This document shows positions 1 through 5,088 of a DNA stretch of 5,088 bases, piece after piece. The position numbers were made by a program, and so were the translations under genes. Position 1 is the stretch's first letter; each line of letters begins with the position of its first letter. The stretch is taken from positions 1 to 5,088 of the forward strand of contig DOZU01000254.1 of NCBI GenBank assembly GCA_003517845.1, read 5' to 3'. The notes beneath the pieces were generated by a model. It did not search any database and had not been told where the DNA came from. It was given only the letters and a program-made list of their open reading frames with translations. Source of the DNA: Clostridiales bacterium (GTDB lineage: Bacteria > Bacillota > Sulfobacillia > UBA995).

Positions 1-408
1 GACTTGCGGGTGGACACTTTCCGCTCGGGAGGCGCCGGAGGCCAGCACGTGAACAAGACGGACTCGGCCGTCCGCATCACCCATCTGCCGACCGGTCTGG
101 TGGTGAGCTGCCAGAATGAGCGCTCGCAACATGCTAACCGGGAGACCGCCCTCCGCATCCTCAAGTCGCGCCTTCTGGAACTAAAACGCCAGCAACAGGA
201 GGAGGAGTTGGCCCGGCTGCGGGGCGAACAACGAGAAATCGCCTGGGGGAGCCAGATCCGTTCCTACGTGTTTCAGCCGTATACCCTGGTCAAGGACCAC
301 CGTACGGGTGAGGAACGGGGCAATCTGCAGGCGGTCCTGGACGGCGACGTGGACGGGTTCATCTATGCTTACCTGAGAGGACAGGTCAAACAAGGACGCT
401 CCGGTTAG
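1..408 (+). CDS. prfB: Peptide chain release factor 2 (RF2), 3' part; 5' end lies outside the window
   Basis: This is the C-terminal 135 residues of a class I release factor, which recognises UAA and UGA stop codons in the ribosomal A site and triggers peptidyl-tRNA hydrolysis. The universal GGQ motif is encoded at 37-45, within the usual context GAGGQHVNKTDSAVRITH. The later segment WGSQIRSYVFQPYTLVKDHRTG (split here by eye as WGSQIRSYVF followed by QPYTLVKDHRTG) and the ending NLQAVLDGDVDGFIYAYLRG are typical of RF2 rather than RF1. The reading frame is open from base 1, so the TTG at position 4 is not a real start. The stop-codon-reading SPF region and the programmed frameshift site found in many prfB genes would lie upstream and cannot be judged. 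The gene ends in TAG, which RF2 itself does not read. A strong ribosome binding site for the next gene overlaps this stop. Confidence 0.97.
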   Translation, partial: DLRVDTFRSGGAGGQHVNKTDSAVRITHLPTGLVVSCQNERSQHANRETALRILKSRLLELKRQQQEEELARLRGEQREIAWGSQIRSYVFQPYTLVKDHRTGEERGNLQAVLDGDVDGFIYAYLRGQVKQGRSG

Positions 409-412
409 GAGG
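407..412 (+). promoter_or_regulatory. Strong Shine-Dalgarno for the DUF2993 gene, overlapping the prfB stop
   Basis: The hexamer AGGAGG begins inside the prfB TAG stop (406-408) and sits 7 bases before the ATG at 420. It is the best ribosome binding site in the window and fixes the start of the downstream gene. Because prfB and this gene are separated by only 11 bases, there is no room for a terminator or a separate promoter between them. Confidence 0.85.
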
Positions 413-419
413 GGTTAGG

Positions 420-1127
420 ATGGCACGCCGACTGGCGATCGTCCTGGTGCTCGTGCTCGTGGTGGTAGGCCTCGCCCAGCTCTTCCTGCCGCGCATCGTC
501 GCGCGGGGATTGGAGGTCGGGCTGGCCGGCATGCTCGGCGGCGAACCGGAGGTGCGCCTGCGGGCATATCCCGCCTTGCGGCTGCTCCTCGGTCGCATCG
601 ATCAGCTGACGGTGGAGACTCATCTCGTGGAAGCCGGGGTCCTGGTGTTCGACACCTTCAGCAGCACCCTCGAAGACCTGGCAATCAACTTGCGGGCGTT
701 GCTGGCCGACCGTACGCTGGTCGTGGAACGGGTCGGCCGGCAGGAAGCGACCATCCGCATCTCCCAGGATAGCCTCCGACGCTATCTGGCGGCTACCGTC
801 CCTCGGCTCCAGCGACCCGAGGTCCTCCTGGACCAGGGCGGGGCCCGGTTTCAGGGCGAGGTTTCGCTGGCGGGACGCGCGGTGGCCCTGACCATCGAAG
901 GCGCTTTTGCTTTCTCGCCCGACGACCGCTCCCGGGTGGTTTTCAACCCCACCCGCATGCAGCTGGACGGACTAGTGATGGAGGTCGACCGCCTGCCCGA
1001 GTTCCTGAGCTTGCTCGGGGGCCCGGAACTGTTCATCGATCTCGCCCGTTTCCCGCTCCCCTTGCGCGGCACTGAGCTGCGAATGGAGCCAGGCTGGCTG
1101 ATCATCACCGGCGAGGCGGCCGAGTGA
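420..1127 (+). CDS. DUF2993 / LmeA-like phospholipid-binding protein, membrane-anchored
   Basis: A 235-residue protein with one N-terminal hydrophobic segment (about residues 5-23, rich in Val and Leu after MARR). This is an uncleaved anchor or signal peptide, and no lipobox cysteine is present. The rest is a soluble alternating-strand domain. Three features fit DUF2993: the block VRLRAYPALRLLLGRID (about 45-61), the pattern LEDLAINLRALL (84-95) and the segment with ATIRISQDSLRRYL (110-123). The characterised family member, mycobacterial LmeA, is an extracytoplasmic phospholipid-binding protein needed for mannan elongation, so a lipid- or lipid-linked-glycan-handling role on the outer face of the membrane is plausible here. 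That role is inference. The start is supported by the AGGAGG at 407-412. The stop TGA overlaps the next gene's GTG by four bases, suggesting coupled translation with the DUF5693 genes. Family assignment rests on pattern recognition, not a profile search. Confidence 0.8.
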   Translation: MARRLAIVLVLVLVVVGLAQLFLPRIVARGLEVGLAGMLGGEPEVRLRAYPALRLLLGRIDQLTVETHLVEAGVLVFDTFSSTLEDLAINLRALLADRTLVVERVGRQEATIRISQDSLRRYLAATVPRLQRPEVLLDQGGARFQGEVSLAGRAVALTIEGAFAFSPDDRSRVVFNPTRMQLDGLVMEVDRLPEFLSLLGGPELFIDLARFPLPLRGTELRMEPGWLIITGEAAE

Positions 1128-3022
1128 TACGGTACCGCGCCGCCACCATCGTCCTGCTGATACTGGGCGTCGCGACCGCGGGCGCGGTGACCTACCGGCG
1201 CGAGCAGATCTTGGCCGCCCCCCGGGAGGTGGGGGTGGTCCTGGACCACGCCGCCGCGCTGATCGTCGCCGGGGAACTGGGGATCGAGCCCCAGACGTTC
1301 CTCGAGGATCTGCTCGCCGAACGCGCGACCGCGCTAGGCGTCTCCGAGGTGAGTCTGGCGGACTTGCCGTACCGGCCTCAGGTCACCGTGTACCACGGTC
1401 ATGAACTGCTCCGCCCGGCCGCCCGGCCCGGCGACCACCCGGGGATGGCCCGGCGGGTCTTGCAGGGGCATGGCTGGTTTGAGCCCTGGTACACTTACAT
1501 CATCGCCGGTGACCCGGCCTTCGCCGCTTTCCTGGTCGAGGGGGCGACCCTCCGGCTAGGTGCTGACCGGGTACGGTCGCTCGAGCTATGGGGAGGGGCT
1601 CACGCGGTCATATTGCGCGGGGTCCCCACCCGGCCGCGGCCCGACCCTCGCCGCCCCGATCGAGACATCCGGGAACCGGATTTGCGGTTTGGTTTCTGGT
1701 CCGGGGACTTCGCCTTGGCCCGGGAACTAGGTCTTACCCCCGTGGCCCTCCTCACCGAGGACCCACGGCTGGCGCCCGGCGATCTCGAGTACCTGCTCGG
1801 TCCCGTGGTCCGGCGGGAGGCGGACGTGATCTTCCTGGCCGGAGACACGGCCTGGGGTTATGGAGACCAGGAACGGCTCGCCGCAGCGGCCCGCTTCAGC
1901 CGGCAGTGGGGTCTGCACCTGGCGAGCCTGGCTCCCGGGGAGCAACCCGGGTTTGCCGATCTGGCGGCGACCGTAGACTACCAGGGGCTTCGGTTCCAGA
2001 AGCACCGGGCGGGCGACCCGCTCGAGGAAGCCGCCACCGCCATGGCCCGGAATCGTCCCCGCGGCCTGCACTTCGTCCCCGCCCTCTTCCCCGGTCCGGC
2101 GGAGGCCACCCGGGAAGGAAATCGTCAAGCACTGCGCGAGCTGGTCGCGGCCATGGCCCGTTACGGGTACCGGCCAGGACCGCCTCGGGCCCTGGCCCCG
2201 TATCGGCTCCCGCCCGGACCGGCGGCGATCCTGGGAGGAGCGGTGGCCGCGGGAGTACTGGGAGCAACCGGGGCTGCAGCCGGTTGGCTGGGGCGCAAGC
2301 GGCCGGGGCTGCCGTCGCTGCTGGTCGGGGCGGCCGTGGCTGCGGCGCTGGGTTACGGCTGGCCCGGCGCCGGCCGAGAAGCCCTGGCTTTCCTCGCCGC
2401 CGTCAGCTTCCCCGTCTGGATTGTCCTCGCGGTGCTGGCGGCGGCCCGCCGAGGAGGAGAGGTTCGGGCGCGGCTCAGGCGCGCCGTGCTGCTGGCCGTC
2501 GCGGCCACGGCGGGCACGGTGGCCGCCGGCCTCCTCGTGCGAGCGCTACTGGCCGATACCGCTTACGCTCTGGAGATCCGTTCCTTTCCCGCCGTTTGGG
2601 CCGCTGCGGCGGTCCCGCTCCTCGCCATCTTCGCCCTCACGGGCCCCGCGAGGGCGGAGAGCATAGCCCGGCGGGAACTGAGCTGGGGTGACCTGCTATT
2701 GGGCGCGGGCGCCCTGGCGGTCGGGGTGCTGTTGGCTGCGAGCCAGGCCGTCCCGATCAGCCCGCTTCAGTTCCTGGCCGGCCATCCCGCGCTGGTCGTC
2801 GGACTCGCCGTGCCGGGGTCCGCCAAGGGGTGGCAGGCGGCCATCAGCCTGCTCGTCGCCGCCGGACAGGTATCGGTGATGAACAGCTTCACCAATTTCT
2901 GGGTCCCCATGTCCGAGGTCCTGCAGCGGACGGGAGGCGGCCTGATACTCGGCGTGGCCTTGGGCCTGGCCGGCGCCCTGGCCTGGCGGCGTTACGACCG
3001 GGAGAGAGGGGATGTCTCGTGA
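1124..3022 (+). CDS. DUF5693-family membrane protein, divergent upstream copy
   Basis: A 632-residue protein of unknown biochemical role, starting at GTG 1124 within a GTGA overlap; GAGG at 1113-1116 gives a 7-base spacing. Residues 7-23 are an N-terminal anchor. About 30-360 form a soluble alpha/beta domain, probably outside the cell. About 366-620 hold roughly nine hydrophobic segments (366-388, 397-412, 417-440, 453-475, 487-506, 521-540, 551-563, 568-582, 604-620). Basic loops RKR at 391 and RRGGEVRARLRR at 442-453, and the basic tail, suggest both termini are cytoplasmic. Homology to the next gene is visible in DLRFGFWSGDFALARELGLT (186-205), VIFLAGDTAWGY (235-246), FLAGHPAL (550-557) and the GQVSVMNSF segment (581-589). 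Compared with that copy it has a Pro/Arg-rich insertion at about 168-185. It lacks the RPRLKE outer loop, the HLRTPLL segment and the VRVYS/ERNIRVLYLRPF block. The frame is intact, so it is probably a diverged functional paralog rather than a pseudogene. Confidence 0.75.
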   Translation: MIRYRAATIVLLILGVATAGAVTYRREQILAAPREVGVVLDHAAALIVAGELGIEPQTFLEDLLAERATALGVSEVSLADLPYRPQVTVYHGHELLRPAARPGDHPGMARRVLQGHGWFEPWYTYIIAGDPAFAAFLVEGATLRLGADRVRSLELWGGAHAVILRGVPTRPRPDPRRPDRDIREPDLRFGFWSGDFALARELGLTPVALLTEDPRLAPGDLEYLLGPVVRREADVIFLAGDTAWGYGDQERLAAAARFSRQWGLHLASLAPGEQPGFADLAATVDYQGLRFQKHRAGDPLEEAATAMARNRPRGLHFVPALFPGPAEATREGNRQALRELVAAMARYGYRPGPPRALAPYRLPPGPAAILGGAVAAGVLGATGAAAGWLGRKRPGLPSLLVGAAVAAALGYGWPGAGREALAFLAAVSFPVWIVLAVLAAARRGGEVRARLRRAVLLAVAATAGTVAAGLLVRALLADTAYALEIRSFPAVWAAAAVPLLAIFALTGPARAESIARRELSWGDLLLGAGALAVGVLLAASQAVPISPLQFLAGHPALVVGLAVPGSAKGWQAAISLLVAAGQVSVMNSFTNFWVPMSEVLQRTGGGLILGVALGLAGALAWRRYDRERGDVS

Positions 3023-3024
3023 TG
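3001..3024 (+). promoter_or_regulatory. Shine-Dalgarno and double start (GTGATG) at the junction of the two DUF5693 genes
   Basis: A purine run at 3001-3012 contains GGAG (3001-3004) and GAGG (3006-3009). It precedes two adjacent in-frame starts, GTG 3019 and ATG 3022, between which lies the upstream gene's TGA (3020-3022). GAGG is 9 bases from the GTG and 12 from the ATG. The GTG is therefore slightly better placed, and its GTGA overlap matches the junctions at 1124 and 5052. Confidence 0.6.
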
Positions 3025-5055
3025 CGAGGCCTGGCGCTGGTCCTGATGCTGGTGTCGCTCGTGGCCGCCGTACCGGTGCTGGCCGGGAGGATCGCGGTTG
3101 AGCAGCCCAACCGTCAGGTGGAACTGGTCCTGGATCGCGAAGAAGCCGCGATCTTGGCTCGCACCTTGGGCGTGGACCTCCCCGACCTGTTGCCCGAGCT
3201 GGCCGCGGCCGGGATCACCTCGCTGGCCGTGACGGAGGCCACCCCGCTCAGCCTGGCTGAGGCTGGGCGGCTCGCCATCATCCCCGGCGGCGAACTCCGG
3301 CTGGCCGCGCAGATCGGCCGCTGGGACCATCCATGGTTATGGCCGTTGTTGGAGGCGGGCGCCATTCGCGACGGCCATACCTATCTCCTGCTTCCTGTCG
3401 GTGCCACGGCTGACTGGTTGGCGGCGGGACTGGCCAGGCGGCCAGGGTCGGTCGAGCGCCACTCGGCCGCGGGTTGGGAGTTGATCGGCATTGCCGGCGG
3501 CCGCGAACGGGTTGAAGACCTGCGGCTGGGCATCTACGCATCCGATCTCCGTCTGGCCCGCCAGGCCGGACTGACCCTGGTCCCCCGGTTCAGCAACTAC
3601 CGCGGCATCACGGCTGCGGAAGTCGCTGCCGCTTTCCGGGAGGTCCGCGCCGCCGGCCGGGTCACCACGGTCATCTTCGCCGGGACGGAGGTACTTGGCT
3701 ATCCGGCCGCCCTGGAAGCCACCGCCGACAACCTTCGCGGCCTGGCGTTGGGGCTGGTGGAGACTCCGGTGCAGCGGGCGTTCATCCGCCAGGATGGTCA
3801 CGAAAGGCTGGCGGCCATGGTCGATTACCAGGTGGTCCGGGTGTACAGCATCTCCCGAAGGGAGATCGACCGGCACCTGAACCCGTCCCGCGCCATCGAG
3901 ATGTGGGTACGAGCGGTCAAGGAACGTAACATTCGCGTGCTGTACCTGCGGCCTTTCCTCAATCACCCGCTCGGCTACGGCCAGGTCGATCTCCGCCAAC
4001 TCAATCTCAACTATATAGCTGACCTGGTAAGGGAATTGCGGCTAGCCGGATTCGAGCCTGGACCGGCTCAGCCGTTCGCCGACCACCGGGTAGCGGGGTG
4101 GGTGGCGGCGCTGGCTGGCCTGGGGGTAGTCGGGGCCGGTCTCATGCTGCTCGGCGAGTTCCTCCGCCCCGGACCCCGCTGGGCGTGGGCGCTGGCGCTG
4201 GCGGGGATCACAGCGGTGGGCGGGCTGTTCGCGGCCAGCCCGCAACTGGCCACGACCGTCCTTGGTCTCGGCGCCTCGCTGGTCTTCCCCTCGCTGGCGA
4301 TGGTGACCCTGATGCGTCGCTGGGCGGTGCGGACGGCACGGCCTGCCGGCCATCCCGAGGCGATCCGGGCAGCCCTGGGAGACCTCTTCCATGCGAGCTG
4401 GATGTCGTTGGCCGGGGGACTGCTGGTGGGCGCGATCATGGGTGACGTACGGTACTTGCTCGAACTGGCATTCTTCCGCGGGGTACAAATCAGCGGCATC
4501 ATCCCCCCCCTGGCCGCCGCCGTCGGGTACTATCTCCACGCTCCGGGGACGGGAGCGACCCGACCCGGACCGCTCGGCCGGATCGAGGCGGCGGTCAAAG
4601 CGAGTCTCGGGACCCGCCTGACCGCGCTGCATGTGGTGCTCATGGTGATGGGAACGGGCGCACTGCTGTTGTACCTCGGGCGTATGGGGCACGAAGCGGG
4701 CATCCCCGTGGCCGAATGGGAGATCCAGCTCCGGTCGTGGCTCGAACGGACGATGTACGCCCGCCCGCGACTCAAGGAGTTCCTCATCGGACACCCGGCG
4801 CTGATGCTAGGGGGCTGCGCCGCGCTGCTCAGACATCGCTTTGCATTGTTGCCGGCTGCAGTCTTGGCCGCCATCGGTCAGGCCTCGATAGTGAACTCCT
4901 TCCAGCACCTCCGCACCCCCCTCCTGCACTCTTTCTTGCGGACGGCCAACGGGCTGGCCCTGGGAGCGATGATCGGCATCGTCCTGATCGTCCTCCTCGG
5001 CGCCGCACTCCGGCGAGGGGAGCGGGGCCGCCGGGGTGGGAGATCCCATCCGTGA
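3019..5055 (+). CDS. DUF5693-family membrane protein, canonical-looking downstream copy
   Basis: A 678-residue protein if GTG 3019 is used, 677 from ATG 3022 (residues below count from the ATG). The open frame extends back to 2830, but that extension is Arg/Gly/Pro-rich, overlaps the previous gene and precedes the hydrophobic start MRGLALVLMLVSLVAAVPVL. Segment 3-21 is the anchor and 25-350 an alpha/beta soluble domain. About nine membrane segments follow (357-378, 385-404, 409-430, 456-474, 487-506, 533-553, 589-603, 606-623, 641-662). Basic loops at 432-440 and 602-606 and a basic tail place the C-terminus inside and the soluble domain outside. Features I recognise as typical of DUF5693 are VIFAGTEVLGYP (217-228), VRVYSISRREID (272-283), WVRAVKERNIRVLYLRPF (295-312), RPRLKEFLIGHPAL (581-594) and IVNSFQHLRTPLL (623-635). 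The family's function is unknown; its position immediately before csaB suggests cell-wall polymer assembly or modification. Confidence 0.85.
   Translation: MMRGLALVLMLVSLVAAVPVLAGRIAVEQPNRQVELVLDREEAAILARTLGVDLPDLLPELAAAGITSLAVTEATPLSLAEAGRLAIIPGGELRLAAQIGRWDHPWLWPLLEAGAIRDGHTYLLLPVGATADWLAAGLARRPGSVERHSAAGWELIGIAGGRERVEDLRLGIYASDLRLARQAGLTLVPRFSNYRGITAAEVAAAFREVRAAGRVTTVIFAGTEVLGYPAALEATADNLRGLALGLVETPVQRAFIRQDGHERLAAMVDYQVVRVYSISRREIDRHLNPSRAIEMWVRAVKERNIRVLYLRPFLNHPLGYGQVDLRQLNLNYIADLVRELRLAGFEPGPAQPFADHRVAGWVAALAGLGVVGAGLMLLGEFLRPGPRWAWALALAGITAVGGLFAASPQLATTVLGLGASLVFPSLAMVTLMRRWAVRTARPAGHPEAIRAALGDLFHASWMSLAGGLLVGAIMGDVRYLLELAFFRGVQISGIIPPLAAAVGYYLHAPGTGATRPGPLGRIEAAVKASLGTRLTALHVVLMVMGTGALLLYLGRMGHEAGIPVAEWEIQLRSWLERTMYARPRLKEFLIGHPALMLGGCAALLRHRFALLPAAVLAAIGQASIVNSFQHLRTPLLHSFLRTANGLALGAMIGIVLIVLLGAALRRGERGRRGGRSHP
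4503..4510 (+). repeat. Run of eight cytosines inside the second DUF5693 gene
   Basis: An uninterrupted C8 tract lies in codons for Ile-Ile-Pro-Pro-Leu within the fifth C-terminal membrane segment. The frame stays open across it, so the length shown is compatible with an intact gene. Such tracts can slip during replication or be miscounted in sequencing. No regulatory role is implied by the sequence alone. Confidence 0.4.
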
Positions 5056-5088
5056 CGCGGCTGGTCATCTCCGGCTACTACGGGTTCG
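5052..5088 (+). CDS. csaB: Start of a CsaB-type polysaccharide pyruvyl transferase, cut off by the window end
   Basis: Only twelve codons are visible: GTG followed by TRLVISGYYGF. The pattern of a short hydrophobic strand leading into SGYYGF closely matches the N-terminus of CsaB, where it normally continues as a Gly-rich nucleotide- or phosphate-type loop (GNAGDE). CsaB adds ketal-linked pyruvate to the secondary cell wall polysaccharide, creating the ligand that S-layer homology (SLH) domains bind. The GTG overlaps the preceding TGA by four bases (GTGA). GGGAG at 5038-5042 lies 9 bases upstream and supports this start. In GC-rich and thermophilic Bacillota a DUF5693 gene commonly precedes csaB (from memory), which strengthens the call despite the short fragment. 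Confidence 0.75.
   Translation, partial: MTRLVISGYYGF

Noticed and set aside
4..408. TTG at position 4 as the start of an independent small GGQ-domain protein (an ArfB/YaeJ-like hydrolase)
   Set aside because: The frame is open to the window edge with RF2-like residues before it, and the C-terminus is RF2-specific rather than the short basic tail of stand-alone GGQ hydrolases.
1588..2691. Long + strand open frame of 367 residues inside the first DUF5693 gene
   Set aside because: It is composed almost entirely of Arg, Gly, Pro, Ala and Ser, as expected from reading GC-rich coding DNA in the wrong frame, with no domain or ribosome binding site.
2830..3018. Upstream extension of the second DUF5693 frame to an ATG at 2830, giving a 741-residue protein
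   Set aside because: The extra 63 residues are Arg/Gly/Pro-rich, overlap the conserved C-terminal membrane region of the preceding gene, and would bury the hydrophobic N-terminal anchor. The GTG/ATG at 3019-3024 has a ribosome binding site and the expected overlap.
1124..3022. The upstream DUF5693 copy as a decaying pseudogene
   Set aside because: The frame is intact over 632 codons, has proper start, stop and overlaps, and preserves membrane topology. Losses are confined to specific conserved blocks rather than spread as frameshifts or stops.
4009..4018. AT-rich stretch CTATATAG as a possible internal -10 promoter element
   Set aside because: No suitable -35 element lies about 17 bases upstream, and the bases encode an ordinary Asn-Tyr-Ile-Ala segment of the DUF5693 protein.
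3337..4794. Long antisense open frames (3337-3999 and 4042-4794) opposite the second DUF5693 gene
   Set aside because: They mirror the coding strand of a convincing gene, have low-complexity Arg/Pro/His/Gln composition and lack recognisable motifs. Stop codons are rare by chance in such GC-rich DNA.

Overview
This window is a slice of a tightly packed, GC-rich (by eye about two thirds G+C) bacterial operon read entirely on the + strand. It most likely comes from a GC-rich member of the Bacillota (Moorella-, Thermaerobacter- or Limnochordia-like). This is inferred from the gene content: the 3' end of prfB, a DUF2993 protein, DUF5693 membrane proteins, and the start of a CsaB-type pyruvyl transferase. 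The exact taxon cannot be fixed from the window.

Layout. Positions 1-408 are the C-terminal third of peptide chain release factor 2, with the GGQ loop. After an 11-base gap, a strong Shine-Dalgarno that overlaps the prfB stop leads into a 235-aa DUF2993/LmeA-like lipid-binding protein anchored at its N-terminus (420-1127). Two consecutive, homologous but strongly diverged DUF5693 membrane proteins follow (1124-3022 and 3019-5055). Each has an N-terminal anchor, a soluble domain of about 340 residues, and a C-terminal bundle of about nine membrane segments. The window ends 37 bases into the next gene (5052 onward), whose first residues match the N-terminus of CsaB polysaccharide pyruvyl transferase. 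No stretch of 300 bases lacks a gene. I saw no RNA gene, mobile element, CRISPR array or terminator.

How the genes fit together. All three junctions after DUF2993 carry a GTGA stop/start overlap, so these genes are probably translationally coupled. A lipid-binding protein, large extracytoplasmic membrane proteins and a pyruvyl transferase together suggest a locus for building or modifying a cell-wall glycopolymer, such as the pyruvylated secondary polymer that holds S-layer proteins. The roles of DUF2993 and DUF5693 here are inferred, not known.

The most noteworthy signal is the tandem DUF5693 pair. The downstream copy looks like the standard family member. The upstream copy keeps the fold and topology but has lost several blocks predicted to lie on the extracytoplasmic face, as if it were a specialised or non-catalytic partner.
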